Assembly (NCBI RefSeq): GCF_025362505.1
Contig: NZ_JANYGG010000025.1
Coordinates: 1 to 37,012, forward strand
DNA: 37,012 nt
Direction of reading: 5' to 3'
From: Sphingomonas sp.
GTDB taxonomy: Bacteria; Pseudomonadota; Alphaproteobacteria; Sphingomonadales; Sphingomonadaceae
Made by a program: the position numbers and the translations under genes. Of the stretch, positions 25,932 to 35,441 are shown piece by piece. Position 1 is the stretch's first letter; each line of letters opens with the position of its first letter. The notes under the pieces were generated by a model that made no database searches, was not told where the DNA came from, and saw nothing but the letters and a program-made list of their open reading frames with translations.

Positions 25932-26237
25932 CGGGCGGCGCGCATTCGCCGGGCGCACCACAGCCCAAGGACATAATATTGCAGCTGGTTCGCGTTGGCC
26001 GGCGGATCGCCGTCGCCGACAGCCCCATCGAACGGGCTCGCCTCGGATTCCCCATGAGCCGGTGCAAGCGCCATTCGCAGATCTCCCTCGTTGCACTTCT
26101 ATTGTGCGCCGATGCCAGTGGCGCTCCGGCCAGCGTCACGCAAGTATTCGTATGCGCTGCATTGCAACAATGTGACAGACCGCGTTGGCATCGCGCGAGT
26201 GTTCTGCCAGCGTAAGAAACGCAGGAGAGAACTCGCC
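25932..26237. promoter_or_regulatory. Divergent intergenic region, antiporter / sugar MFS transporter
   Basis: This spacer of 306 bases lies between two divergent start codons. It contains the operator-like sequence at 26144-26155, a nearby TGCATTGCA, and AGGAGA (26223-26228) as the MFS ribosome-binding site. A short plus-strand frame (26054-26215) has a hydrophobic stretch but no ribosome-binding site or homology that I recognise, so I do not call it a gene. Nothing else is evident. Confidence 0.5.
26144..26155. promoter_or_regulatory. Operator-like sequence GTATTCGTATGC upstream of the MFS gene
   Basis: This imperfect palindrome with a central CG lies 82 bases before the MFS start. It shares ATnCGTATGC with the palindrome in the receptor promoter region (23504-23513). 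Together they are candidates for binding by the LacI-type regulator encoded between them. Confidence 0.4.
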
Positions 26238-27779
26238 ATGTTGCACACCCCGACGGACAAACCGCGCCAGTCGTTCGCCGGCCTGTGGAACATCTCGTTC
26301 GGATTTTTCGGCGTCCAGGTCGGTTTCGCCCTTCAGAACGCGAACATGAGCCGCATCTTCCAGTCGCTCGGATCGAGCCTCGACGACCTGCCGGTACTGT
26401 GGATCGCCGCGCCGCTGACCGGCCTGCTCGTCCAGCCAATCGTCGGGCATTTGTCCGACCGTACCTGGCTCGGCCGGCTGGGCCGCCGTCGCCCTTATTT
26501 CCTCGGTGGCGCGATCCTCGCCGCGCTTGCCCTGCTGATGATGCCGCTTGCCCCCGCCTTGCTGTTTGCCGCGATCCTGCTGTGGATGCTCGACGCCAGC
26601 CTCAACATCTCGATGGAGCCGTTCCGCGCCTTCGTCGGCGACATGCTGCGCAAGGACCAGCATACCGCCGGCTATGCACTCCAGACCGCCTTCATCGGCA
26701 CCGGCGCGGTGGTCGGATCGATCTTCCCCTACGTGCTCGATCATCTCGGTATTTCGAACGACGCGCCCGGCGGCGGTATCCCCGACACCGTCCACTACAG
26801 CTTCTGGTTCGGCGGTGCGGTGCTGTTCCTGTCGGTCTTGTGGACGGTGTTCTCGACGAAGGAATATTCGCCCGACGAACAGCGCATGTTCGGCGAAGCG
26901 GGGATCGACGACCCGGAGCATCTGACGATGCGCGCGCTCGCCGCTCGCGGACTGGCGCGAAGCATGATCTGGCTCGGCGCGGGCGTGATCGTCGTCGCGG
27001 CGGTCGCCGAGTTCCGCCTCGAAAAGGAGGTCTACCTGCTCGGCGGCCTGCTCGCCGCCTACGGCCTTGCCAGCATCGCCGCGATCCGCCTTGCGCGCGC
27101 CGGCAAGGCAACCATGCTGTCGCACATCGTCGGCGATTTTTCAGGCATGCCGCCGGTGATGAAGCAGCTCGCCGTAGCCCAATTCTTCAGCTGGTCAGCG
27201 CTGTTCATCATGTGGATCAACACCACCCCGGTCGTGGCGATGCGCTATTTCGGGTCGGCCGACGCGGCCAGCCCGGCCTACCAGGAAGGCGGCAACTGGG
27301 TCGGCGTGCTGTTCGCAGTGTACAACGGGGTCGCCGCGATCGCCGCGCTGACCCTGCTGCCGTGGCTGGCAGAGCGGGTCGGAAAGGTCCGCACCCATGC
27401 GCTGTGCCTAGCCGCGGGCGCGGCGGGCTACGCCAGCTTCTTCGTCATCCACGACGCGACGTGGCTGCTGCTCGCCGAGGTCGGGATCGGCATCGCCTGG
27501 GCGTCGATCCTCGCCATGCCCTACGCCATCCTGGCGAGCGCGCTGCCTCAGTCGAAGCTCGGTATCTTCATGGGGCTGTTCAACGTCTTCATCGTCGTGC
27601 CCCAGCTGCTGGTGGCGACGGTCATGGGCTCGATCATGAAGGCGTTCTTCCCCGGCCAGCCGATCTGGACGATGCTCGCCGCTGCGGTCGTCATGCTCAT
27701 CGGCGCCTTCGCGACCCTGCGCGTGATCGACCCGGGCGGGGCCGTCCCGCGCGCCGGGACCGATCCATCGGCGGTGTGA
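26238..27779 (+). CDS. MFS sugar transporter (GPH/sucrose-maltose type)
   Basis: This 513-residue inner-membrane transporter has about twelve membrane segments. The N-terminus LWNISFGFFGVQVGFALQNANMSRIFQ and the loop GHLSDRTWLGRLGRRRPY (MFS motif A) are characteristic of the sugar transporters found in TonB-receptor carbohydrate loci of Sphingomonadales, Caulobacter and Xanthomonas, related to plant sucrose carriers. It probably moves maltose, glucose or a similar product into the cytoplasm with protons. The ATG at 26238 follows AGGAGA by 9 bases; the open frame reaches upstream to 26091 but that part covers the promoter. A loose inverted repeat GGCGGGA/TCCCGCC after the stop (27790-27824) may help termination between this gene and the convergent glycosyltransferase. 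Confidence 0.92.
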   Translation: MLHTPTDKPRQSFAGLWNISFGFFGVQVGFALQNANMSRIFQSLGSSLDDLPVLWIAAPLTGLLVQPIVGHLSDRTWLGRLGRRRPYFLGGAILAALALLMMPLAPALLFAAILLWMLDASLNISMEPFRAFVGDMLRKDQHTAGYALQTAFIGTGAVVGSIFPYVLDHLGISNDAPGGGIPDTVHYSFWFGGAVLFLSVLWTVFSTKEYSPDEQRMFGEAGIDDPEHLTMRALAARGLARSMIWLGAGVIVVAAVAEFRLEKEVYLLGGLLAAYGLASIAAIRLARAGKATMLSHIVGDFSGMPPVMKQLAVAQFFSWSALFIMWINTTPVVAMRYFGSADAASPAYQEGGNWVGVLFAVYNGVAAIAALTLLPWLAERVGKVRTHALCLAAGAAGYASFFVIHDATWLLLAEVGIGIAWASILAMPYAILASALPQSKLGIFMGLFNVFIVVPQLLVATVMGSIMKAFFPGQPIWTMLAAAVVMLIGAFATLRVIDPGGAVPRAGTDPSAV

Positions 27780-27813
27780 GCCCCGACCAGGCGGGAACGT
27801 GACGATCTTCGCG

Positions 27814-28917
27814 CTAGTCCCGCCCGCTTTCCGCCCGCCGCACGGCGTCGAGGAATTCGCGGTCGAACCGCTCGGGGGCAAAGCGCTGGACGTTGGCGAT
27901 CGCGGTGACGGGATCGAAGTGCGGTAGCCAGCCTTCGAACCGCTCGACCGCATCGACCAGCGCGTCGGTGGTCTGCTCGGCGAAGAACAGCCCGGTCTCG
28001 CCGTCGAGTATCGAGTCGAGCACGCCGGCACGGCCGTAGGCGATCACCGGGCGGCCCGAGGCATTGGCCTCGACCGGGACGATGCCGAAATCCTCTTCCG
28101 CGGTGAAGATCAGGGCCTTCGCCTCGGCATAGGCCCGGCGAAGCTGGTCGAACGGCAGCTTGGCGACGAAGCGGATATTCGGGCCGGCGCGGCGCTTGAG
28201 GCTCGCCGCCATGTCGCCGTCGCCGACGACGAGCAACGGCAGGCCGAGGCGGGTAAACGCATCGACCGCGAGATCCGGCCGCTTGTAGGCGATCAGCTGG
28301 CCGACCCACAGGTAGCTGTCGCCGACCTTGTCCGCCGTCTTGTACAGTTCGACCGGTACCGGCGGATGGATGACCTGCGAATCGCGTCCCCAGGCGCGGC
28401 TGATCCGGCGGCGGATGAAGCGCGAGTTGGCGATGAAGTGGTCGACCCGACTAGCCGACGCCGTATCCCAGTTGCGCAGATAATGGGTGATGAGCGGCAT
28501 CGCCGCGCGGCGCACGAACCCGGCCTGCTCGCGATAGGCGGGATACTGGTCCCACAGATAGCGCATCGGCGAATGACAGTAGCAGAGGTGGAGCGCATCG
28601 GGCGCCGCGATGACGCCCTTCGCCGGTCCCGACTCGCTGCTGATCACGAGGTCGTAACCGCGCAGGTCGAGCTGCTCGAGCGCCATCGGCATCAGCGGCA
28701 GATAGCTTTGGTACAACCGTGTCGCGCGCGGCAGCCGGGCGATAAAGCTGGTCCGCACGTTGCGCGCCCGAAGCTCGGGCGACACCGCCTGCGGGTCATA
28801 GACGTGGGTGAAGATGTCGGCGTCGGGATAGAGCCGCGCGATGCGCTCGAGCACCCGCTCGCCGCCGCGCATGCCGACCAGCCAGTAATGAATGAGCGCG
28901 ACCCTAAGCTTCGTCAC
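27814..28917 (-). CDS. GT4-family glycosyltransferase
   Basis: This 367-residue retaining glycosyltransferase has a GT-B fold. The N-terminal domain starts VALIHYWLVGMRGGERVLERIARLYP, with the acceptor-side GGER motif, and contains YDLVISSESGPAKGV and CYCHSPMRYLWDQYP. The C-terminal domain carries the nucleotide-sugar site with YLWVGQLIAYKRPDLAVDAF and the E(x7)E-type motif EEDFGIVPVEANASGRPVIA. Such enzymes build cell-surface polysaccharides, often as mannosyltransferases. The start is GTG (28917-28915) with GGAGGG a few bases upstream. It stands alone: the MFS gene at its 3' end is convergent and the 116-base spacer upstream shows no features. Donor and acceptor are not known. Confidence 0.9.
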   Translation of the reverse strand: MTKLRVALIHYWLVGMRGGERVLERIARLYPDADIFTHVYDPQAVSPELRARNVRTSFIARLPRATRLYQSYLPLMPMALEQLDLRGYDLVISSESGPAKGVIAAPDALHLCYCHSPMRYLWDQYPAYREQAGFVRRAAMPLITHYLRNWDTASASRVDHFIANSRFIRRRISRAWGRDSQVIHPPVPVELYKTADKVGDSYLWVGQLIAYKRPDLAVDAFTRLGLPLLVVGDGDMAASLKRRAGPNIRFVAKLPFDQLRRAYAEAKALIFTAEEDFGIVPVEANASGRPVIAYGRAGVLDSILDGETGLFFAEQTTDALVDAVERFEGWLPHFDPVTAIANVQRFAPERFDREFLDAVRRAESGRD

Positions 28918-29033
28918 ATGGCCCTCCAGCCCGAGGCAAAATATGCCGACATCGTGAAATGTAGCGAGTGCCTCGTTTCACGCGAAGCGACGCGAGGTCC
29001 AAGTAAATCAGGCTCTGGATCATGGACTAGAGA

Positions 29034-30311
29034 TCAGTGTCGCTGATGCGGCGACGCGGCGCTCGTTACCACCACCGCCTCGATTCCGCCCCCTTCGCTC
29101 CGCCGCTCGCGTATCCGCAGGAGCGCCGTCGCGACAAAAGCAATCAGGCTGAGCGAGGCGAACATGCCCAACATCGCGTCATAGCCTTCGGGATTGCGCG
29201 GACCGGCGTGGAACGCATCGTTGAGCCATCCCGCGCCGAAGTTGGACACCGCAAGGCCAAGGCTCTGCAGCATGTTGATCAGCCCGAACGCAGTCCCGAC
29301 GCGATGTTTGTCGACCAGCATCGCGGTCGACGGCCAGATCACCGCCGGGATGACCGAAAAGCTGATTCCCATCAGCGCGGTCGATACCCACAGCCCCCAA
29401 TTCGTCGCAACGAGGATCAGGAAGGTCAGCGGCATCAGCGCGGCGCCGATCGTCAGCAAGGTCGCCCGCTTGCCGATGCGATCGGCGATCAGCCCGAACA
29501 CCGGGGTCGCGAAGATCGCCGCAAAGAAGACCCAGCTGTTGGCGATCCCCGCCTGCGCCAGGCTGATACCCTTCACGTCCTGAAAATACTGGATGGAGAA
29601 GGTGGAGCGGAATGGAAAGAATACCGATGCGAACAGCACGTTGAGCCATAATATGTACCAGAATGAGCGGCCGAAACCGGTCAGGTCGCGCAGCGCGAAT
29701 CTCTCCACCGCCTGCCCCGCCACGCGCAGGTGCGCGTACCGCCGATCGATCAGATAATAAGCGAACCCGGTCACCAGCCCGATCGCCGTCAGTCCGGCGG
29801 CGAGCCACAATGGCGGCTGCCATCCACGGGTATAGGTCGCGGCGGCCCAACTGGTCGACGTATCGGCGGCGTAGGACCCGATCCGCGCCATGCTGAAAAA
29901 CAGTGCGATCGCGAGCGCGCCACCGCCAGCGTGAAACCATTGCGCGAGGCCGACGAGCAGCGCGATGTAAAGCGTCTCGTTGCCCAGTCCGAACAGCAGC
30001 CGGCCCGATACCATCACTGCGTAAGGATCGCCGACCGCGGTCAGCACCGCCCCCACCGTGCACAGTGCCGCTGCGCCGAGCGTGGCGCGCGCCGCGCCGA
30101 TGTGGTCGATCAATATTCCGCCGACGATCGCCAACGGGATGTTGGGCAGGCTGAACACCGCGTTGAGCAGCCCGATCTGCTTCTGCGAAAACCCCCGCTG
30201 GGAACGCAGCAACTCGGCGATCGGGGCGATCGAATCATAGGTGTAATAGCTGCCCATGATGGTCAGCGCGGCGAGCGCGAGCACGACCCACTTCAACCGG
30301 TTTTCTGTCAT
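29034..30311 (-). CDS. MFS transporter
   Basis: This 425-residue inner-membrane protein has twelve predicted membrane segments, from LKWVVLALAALTIMGSYYTY to LSLIAFVATALL. GILIDHIGAARATL replaces motif A in the first half and FGLIADRIGKRATLL is the matching loop in the second. The overall pattern resembles nitrate/phosphoglycerate-like or MFSD1-like members. It starts 21 bases after the FAD-dependent oxidoreductase gene and is the last gene of the operon led by the BetI-BetB fusion, so it may import the operon's substrate, possibly choline or a related amine or alcohol. That function is inferred from position alone; it is not of the usual BCCT choline transporter family. Confidence 0.88.
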   Translation of the reverse strand: MTENRLKWVVLALAALTIMGSYYTYDSIAPIAELLRSQRGFSQKQIGLLNAVFSLPNIPLAIVGGILIDHIGAARATLGAAALCTVGAVLTAVGDPYAVMVSGRLLFGLGNETLYIALLVGLAQWFHAGGGALAIALFFSMARIGSYAADTSTSWAAATYTRGWQPPLWLAAGLTAIGLVTGFAYYLIDRRYAHLRVAGQAVERFALRDLTGFGRSFWYILWLNVLFASVFFPFRSTFSIQYFQDVKGISLAQAGIANSWVFFAAIFATPVFGLIADRIGKRATLLTIGAALMPLTFLILVATNWGLWVSTALMGISFSVIPAVIWPSTAMLVDKHRVGTAFGLINMLQSLGLAVSNFGAGWLNDAFHAGPRNPEGYDAMLGMFASLSLIAFVATALLRIRERRSEGGGIEAVVVTSAASPHQRH

Positions 30312-30332
30312 CCCGTCCCCACTCTCGCCGCG

Positions 30333-31697
30333 TCAGTTCAGCCGCGCGCCCTGGCGACGCAGTTCGGCCTGAACTTCGCCAATGTCGACCGTCACGAACG
30401 ATGTACCGGTTCTCAGTGACACCGCGGCCGCCGTTCCGGCTCCTTGTCCGGCAACCGCACAGCACATCATGTTGCGCACCGCAGCGTGGCTGACCCGGTC
30501 GCCGCCGATCGTCCGCCCCGCGACGATCAGATTGCCGATCCCCTTGGGCAGCAGCGCGCGATACGGCACGTGGAAATAGCGACCGGTCGTCGGCAGGATG
30601 AGCAGGCCATAGCCATCGATGAATTCGGGAAAAATGCCGATCGAATCCTCGAACCGCCCCTCGCCGCGCACGTCGGCGTCGCGCATATTATAATGCGCGT
30701 CGATCTTGCGTGTGTCGCGAATGCCGAGCGTCATTCCGAAATTGCGCAGCTTGGCGGCCTCGCACCCCGGCATGAACCGCTTGAGCGCCGCGACCGCGAG
30801 CATCGCCTGCTTGCGCCCCCCCATCTCGCCCTTCGTCAGGTCGTCGGGATCGGTGCCGTCGAGGGTCAGATGAACCATGTTGAGATAGGTCAAGTCGCCC
30901 TGGTCCGAGACCGTTCCCCAAGTGCCGGCAATGGTCGCGAGATTGTCGGGCAGCAGGCCGGCCTCGAACGCTTTCCGGAACGGTTTGCGCAGGAACGGCG
31001 AGAACATGTCGTCCTCCTTGCCGTCGGTGGTGATGTCCCATTCGCCGTTGCCCGCCCAGTCCTTGTAGGTCTGCGGATCGGCCTTCACCGCGTCGATGAA
31101 GCGCGCCTTGTTGACCCCGCACATCGAGAACATGACCGAGACCGACATCATCTCGGCCTTGGGAGTGATGAAGGTCGGCGCGCCGCAGCGGGCGACGAGG
31201 TCGGCGTCACCCGTCGCATCGACCACTCGCTTGGCGAGGATCGCCTCACGCCCGGCCTTGCTCTCGACAATCACGCCCTTGATCTCACCCCGCTCGACGA
31301 TCGGCGCGACGAACATGCGGTGGAGCATCGGGTGGACGCCGGCTTCCTCGATCATCACGTCGGCGACATATTTGAATGCCTCTGCATCGAGTGCGTGGCT
31401 GATCGACTGCGGCTCGGGGATCGCCGCGCCCATCGCTTTCGCGCGGTCCTCGAACTCGCGGCCGATGCCTTCGCTGTCGATCGTCGCCGGGTGGCGGTAC
31501 CAGGCAAAGCCCTCGACCCCGACCTGGGTGATATTGCCGCCGAAACAGCCGTAGCGTTCGAGCAGCGTAGTCTGCGCCCCCGCCCGGGCAGAGGCGAGCG
31601 CGGCGGCAAGGCCCCCCGGTCCCGAGCCGACCACCAGCACTTCGGTCTCGTGGATCACATCGACGTGGCGCGCGGGCTCGACAATCGACCTCGTCAT
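30333..31697 (-). CDS. FAD-dependent oxidoreductase (FAD_oxidored family)
   Basis: This 454-residue flavoprotein has the dinucleotide-binding motif [22 protein letters not shown] near residues 20-41, [34 protein letters not shown] and, near the C-terminus, [20 protein letters not shown] with GQGAGTAAA for the FAD ribityl site. This family includes proteins named xanthan-lyase-like oxidoreductases and is poorly characterised. The start overlaps the GMC oxidoreductase stop as ATGA, so the two are translationally coupled. It may act on a downstream product of the same pathway as the GMC and aldehyde dehydrogenases. No signal peptide is visible. The substrate is unknown. Confidence 0.85.
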   Translation of the reverse strand: MTRSIVEPARHVDVIHETEVLVVGSGPGGLAAALASARAGAQTTLLERYGCFGGNITQVGVEGFAWYRHPATIDSEGIGREFEDRAKAMGAAIPEPQSISHALDAEAFKYVADVMIEEAGVHPMLHRMFVAPIVERGEIKGVIVESKAGREAILAKRVVDATGDADLVARCGAPTFITPKAEMMSVSVMFSMCGVNKARFIDAVKADPQTYKDWAGNGEWDITTDGKEDDMFSPFLRKPFRKAFEAGLLPDNLATIAGTWGTVSDQGDLTYLNMVHLTLDGTDPDDLTKGEMGGRKQAMLAVAALKRFMPGCEAAKLRNFGMTLGIRDTRKIDAHYNMRDADVRGEGRFEDSIGIFPEFIDGYGLLILPTTGRYFHVPYRALLPKGIGNLIVAGRTIGGDRVSHAAVRNMMCCAVAGQGAGTAAAVSLRTGTSFVTVDIGEVQAELRRQGARLN

Positions 31698-33367
31698 CGC
31701 TGTGTGGTCTGCCAGTTCTCGGCGACGGCGAAAGGCAAGTTCGACGGGGCCAGCAGCGGCTTGCCGAGGATGTGGTCGGCGCCTTTTTCGCCGACCATGA
31801 TCGTCGGTGCGTTGAGGTTGCCGGTGGTGACCGACGGCATCACCGATGAATCGACGATCCGCAGCCGATCTATACCGATCACGCGCAACTCGTGATCGAC
31901 CACCGCCATCGGATCGTCACGGCGACCGATCTTGCAGGTGCACGACGGATGATAGGCGCTCTCGACCTTGGCGGCGATGAACGCGTCGATCGCCTCGTCG
32001 CTGGTGACGTCGGCACCCGGCTGGATTTCGCGTCCGCGATACGGCGCGAATGCCGGCTGCTGGAAGATCTCGCGGGTGAACCGGACACAGGCGCGCATGT
32101 CGACCCAGTCTTCGGGCTGGCTCATGTAGTTGAAGCGGATCACCGGCTTGTCCCGCGGGTCGGTCGAGCGCAGCGTAACGCTCCCCCGGCTGTTCGATCG
32201 CATCGGCCCGACATGTGCCTGGAAGCCGTGCTCGCTCGCCATCGTCGAGCCGTCGTAAGCGACCGCGAGCGGCAGGAAGTGATACTGGATGTCGGGATAG
32301 CGCACCCCCGGCCGGCTGCGGATGAAGCCGCAGCTTTCAAAATGATTGGTCGCGCCCAAACCGTCGCGCCGCAGCAGCCAGCGCGCGCCGATCAGCGCCT
32401 TGGCGATCGGGTTCATCGACGAATAGAGCGTCACCGGCTTGGTCGCCGCCATCTGGAAATAGAATTCGAGATGATCCTGCAAATTCGCGCCGACCCCCGG
32501 GCGGTCGGCGACTACGTCGATCCCATGTGCTCGCAGTTCCCCGGCGGGGCCGATGCCCGACAGCTTGAGCAGTTGCGGGTTGTTGATCGGGCCACCGGCC
32601 AGGATGACCTCTTTCCCTGCACGCACCGTTCGCGACACACCGCCCCGCTCGTACTTGACGCCGGTCGCGGCGCCGTTCTCGACCAGCAGGCGTGTCGCCA
32701 GCGCATGGGTCACCACCGTCACATTGGACCGCTTCATCGCCGGTCGCAGATAGGCATTGGCGGCGCTCCAGCGGACGCCTTGATGGACGGTCATGTCCAT
32801 CCGGCCAAAGCCCTCCTGCTGATAGCCGTTGTAATCGGCGGTCAACGGATAACCGGCCTCGCGCGCGGCATCGAGCCACGCCTGGTGCAGCGGGTTCTTC
32901 AACGTTCCATAGCTGGTGTGAAGCGGCCCGTCGCTGCCGCGATACTCGTCGCCCCCTTCCTCGCGCGTCTCGGCCTTGCGGAAATAGGGCAGGACGTCGG
33001 CATAGCCCCACCCTCGCGCGCCCTCCTCGCGCCACCGTTCGAAGTCGAGCGCATTGCCGCGCACATAGACCAGCCCGTTGATCGACGAGGATCCGCCGAG
33101 CACCTTGCCGCGCGGCGTGTGCAGCCGCCGCCCGCCGAGCGCAGGCTCGGGCTCGCTTTCATATTGCCAGTTGTACCTGGCCTTGTTCATCGGGATGGCC
33201 AGCGCGCTCGGCATCTGGATGAACACCGAGCGATCCGACCCGCCAAACTCCAGGACGAGCACGCGGTTGGTGCCGTCGGCGCTCAGCCGGTCGGCGAGCA
33301 CGCATCCCGCCGAGCCCGCCCCGACGATGACATAATCATACTCGGCCGCGTGATCAGTAAGGGGCAT
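31694..33367 (-). CDS. betA: GMC-family oxidoreductase, choline-dehydrogenase-like
   Basis: This 557-residue FAD enzyme of the glucose-methanol-choline family has [18 protein letters not shown] at the N-terminus, [20 protein letters not shown] (GMC signature 1), [17 protein letters not shown] (signature 2) and the C-terminal active-site pair in [12 protein letters not shown] and [15 protein letters not shown]. These patterns fit BetA, which oxidises choline to betaine aldehyde. The ATG at 33367 ([11 protein letters not shown]) has TGGAG 8 bases upstream and overlaps the BetI-BetB gene by 14 bases; an ATG at 33388 is possible. Related alcohol dehydrogenases share the motifs, so choline as substrate is likely rather than proven. 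Confidence 0.85.
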   Translation of the reverse strand: MPLTDHAAEYDYVIVGAGSAGCVLADRLSADGTNRVLVLEFGGSDRSVFIQMPSALAIPMNKARYNWQYESEPEPALGGRRLHTPRGKVLGGSSSINGLVYVRGNALDFERWREEGARGWGYADVLPYFRKAETREEGGDEYRGSDGPLHTSYGTLKNPLHQAWLDAAREAGYPLTADYNGYQQEGFGRMDMTVHQGVRWSAANAYLRPAMKRSNVTVVTHALATRLLVENGAATGVKYERGGVSRTVRAGKEVILAGGPINNPQLLKLSGIGPAGELRAHGIDVVADRPGVGANLQDHLEFYFQMAATKPVTLYSSMNPIAKALIGARWLLRRDGLGATNHFESCGFIRSRPGVRYPDIQYHFLPLAVAYDGSTMASEHGFQAHVGPMRSNSRGSVTLRSTDPRDKPVIRFNYMSQPEDWVDMRACVRFTREIFQQPAFAPYRGREIQPGADVTSDEAIDAFIAAKVESAYHPSCTCKIGRRDDPMAVVDHELRVIGIDRLRIVDSSVMPSVTTGNLNAPTIMVGEKGADHILGKPLLAPSNLPFAVAENWQTTQR

Positions 33368-35351
33368 CGATCCGCTCCATCGCGACATAGACGCTCTTCA
33401 GCTGGGTATAATGCTCGATCGCCGCACGGCCATTCTCGCGCCCGAGCCCGGACTGCTTGTTGCCGCCGAACGGCAATTCGATCGGTGTGATGTTGTAGCT
33501 ATTGATCCAGCACGTCCCGGCTTCGAGCCGCGCGACAACCCGGTGCGCCCGCGTCAAGTCGTTGGTGAACACCCCGGCGGCAAGGCCGAACTCGGTCGCG
33601 TTGGCACGCGCCAGAACTTCCTCTTCGTCATCGAAGTCGAGCACGGTCATGACCGGCCCGAAAATTTCCTCGCGGACGATCCCCATCGCGTCGCTGCAGT
33701 CGGTGAAGATCGTCGGCGAGACGAAATTTCCGCCCCCGCAGCTACCGCCGACGAAGCGCTTGCCGCCGGCGAGCAGCTTCGCCCCCTGGCGAACCCCAAG
33801 CTCGATATAGCCCAATACTTTCGCCATGTGCGCCGCCGAAATCAGCGCGCCGACCTGCGTTGCCGGATCGAGCGGATCGCCGATGACCATTGCCTCGGTC
33901 CGCGCCTTGAGCCGGGCGAGGAACGCGTCGCGCACCTTGCGCTGGACGAACACCCGCGTGCCGTTGGTGCATACTTCACCGGCCGAGTAGAAATTCGCCA
34001 GCAGCGCGCCCGACACCGCTTCGTCGAGGTCGGCGTCGTCGAAGATGATCAGCGGCGATTTTCCGCCGAGCTCGAGCGTGACCTGCTTGAGCGTCGCAGC
34101 GGCATCGGCCATCACCTTCTTGCCGGTCCCGACCTCGCCGGTCAGCGAGATCTTGGCGATGCCGGGATGGCGGCTGAGCAGGCGACCGGTGTCGGCCTTG
34201 CCCTGCACGACCTGGAACAGGCCCTCGGGCAGACCCGCCTCGAGGTAGATTTTCTCGAGCTCGATCGCGCTCAGCGGGGTCAGTTCGGCGGGCTTGAAGA
34301 TCATCGCATTGCCGCAAGCCAGCGCCGGCGCCGACTTCCAGCAGGCGATCTGGATCGGGTAATTCCACGCGCCGATCCCCGCCACGACCCCGAGCGGTTC
34401 GCGCCTGGTATAGCCGAACGCGCCGGGACCAAGGTCGACCTGCTCGCCCGCGATGGTGCGCGCGATCCCGGCGAAATACTCGATGCAATCGGCACCCGAC
34501 AGCACGTCGACCGCCGCCGTTTCCTGGATCGGCTTGCCGGTGTCGCGGGTCTCCAGCTCGGCCAGTTCGGCGTTGCGTTCGACCAGCAGCGCGGCGGCGC
34601 GATGCAGGATCCGGCCCCGTTCGACCCCCGGCAGCCGGCCCCACGCGCGCTGGGCTTCGGTCGCCCGCGCCACCGCCCGATCGACTTCCGCCGCGCCGTC
34701 GATCCGGATCGTCGCGAGCACCGCTCCCGTCGCCGGATTGATCGTGTCGAAGTGCGTCTCGACCGGGGCGGCGGACTTGGCGCCGATGTTGCGGTCGAGG
34801 AAATCGCAAATCAGCTCGCGCGCGAAACCGCTTTGCAGCTCCGAGCCGCCCGACAAGGCCGCGCGCAGCCACACACCGTCGATCATCGCCGCGATCGTCT
34901 CGGCCATCCTCGCGACCGCACTGGGATCGACTAGCTCTCTCAAAGAATGGCGCAAGTTCGACAGCATCCGCCGCTGATGCGCCCGCTGCACCCGCGCCAG
35001 CCGCGGCACGTGCAACGCCTGCCCCCAGAACGACAGCCACACCCGCGCCGTCTCGAGGGCGAACTGGCTCTGGCCGAGATGCGCATCGATCAGCGCCTCA
35101 ATCCGCCCGCGTGGACCCGACGCCATCTGCATCCGGGTGGCGGCATAGCGGTTCAACTTGCCGACGACCGAACGAAACGCCGCCTCGAGCAGCGCGTCCT
35201 TGTCGCCGAAATAATGGATGATCAGCCCAGCCGATACGTCGAGCCGCGCCGCAACCTTATTGAGTTTGAAATCAACGACGCCCAATTCGGCCAGTGTCGC
35301 GATGGCGGCATCGACGATTTCGAGCCACCGAGTCTTCGGTCCCTTGCGCAT
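33354..35351 (-). CDS. BetI-BetB fusion: TetR-type repressor joined to betaine-aldehyde dehydrogenase
   Basis: One frame of 665 codons from the ATG at 35351 encodes two proteins that are normally separate. Residues 1 to about 190 are a BetI-like TetR regulator: helix-turn-helix [20 protein letters not shown] (about 30-49), then [20 protein letters not shown] and [19 protein letters not shown], as in BetI. From about residue 200 ([10 protein letters not shown]) an almost complete BetB follows, with the NAD site GAWNYPIQ, active-site Glu427 in LELGGKSPL, nucleophile Cys461 in [12 protein letters not shown] and [16 protein letters not shown] at the end. The usual first 15-20 residues of BetB are absent, and I find no stop or internal ATG at the join. 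Separate proteins could arise only by cleavage or an unusual internal start. A TTG at 35369 is an alternative start. The enzyme domain would oxidise betaine aldehyde to glycine betaine. Confidence 0.9.
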   Translation of the reverse strand: MRKGPKTRWLEIVDAAIATLAELGVVDFKLNKVAARLDVSAGLIIHYFGDKDALLEAAFRSVVGKLNRYAATRMQMASGPRGRIEALIDAHLGQSQFALETARVWLSFWGQALHVPRLARVQRAHQRRMLSNLRHSLRELVDPSAVARMAETIAAMIDGVWLRAALSGGSELQSGFARELICDFLDRNIGAKSAAPVETHFDTINPATGAVLATIRIDGAAEVDRAVARATEAQRAWGRLPGVERGRILHRAAALLVERNAELAELETRDTGKPIQETAAVDVLSGADCIEYFAGIARTIAGEQVDLGPGAFGYTRREPLGVVAGIGAWNYPIQIACWKSAPALACGNAMIFKPAELTPLSAIELEKIYLEAGLPEGLFQVVQGKADTGRLLSRHPGIAKISLTGEVGTGKKVMADAAATLKQVTLELGGKSPLIIFDDADLDEAVSGALLANFYSAGEVCTNGTRVFVQRKVRDAFLARLKARTEAMVIGDPLDPATQVGALISAAHMAKVLGYIELGVRQGAKLLAGGKRFVGGSCGGGNFVSPTIFTDCSDAMGIVREEIFGPVMTVLDFDDEEEVLARANATEFGLAAGVFTNDLTRAHRVVARLEAGTCWINSYNITPIELPFGGNKQSGLGRENGRAAIEHYTQLKSVYVAMERIDAPY

Positions 35352-35369
35352 CAAACGGTTGTTCCACAA

Positions 35370-35387
35370 ATTGAAGAGCCATTCAAT
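35370..35387. promoter_or_regulatory. BetI-box-like operator upstream of the fusion gene
   Basis: ATTGAA (35370-35375), six bases, then TTCAAT (35382-35387) form an inverted repeat 19 bases upstream of the ATG. A further TTCAA lies at 35390-35394. TTGAA/TTCAA half-sites are those I associate with BetI operators in other proteobacteria, though usually with a shorter spacer. On the minus strand TTGAAC (35394-35389) could also be a -35 element, so a bound repressor would block RNA polymerase. Confidence 0.5.
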
Positions 35388-35441
35388 AGTTCAAGGAACG
35401 GTGGTAGCCCGGTCTATCGGGATCCACCATTCGGCGAAGAA

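Noticed and set aside
26054-26215. Small frame with a hydrophobic, signal-like start upstream of the MFS gene
   Set aside because: There is no ribosome-binding site, it covers the presumed operator and promoter, and the residues after the hydrophobic part look random.
33411-34934. Long plus-strand open frame opposite the BetB domain
   Set aside because: The minus strand encodes an aldehyde dehydrogenase with all active-site residues; no ribosome-binding site or domain supports the plus-strand frame.
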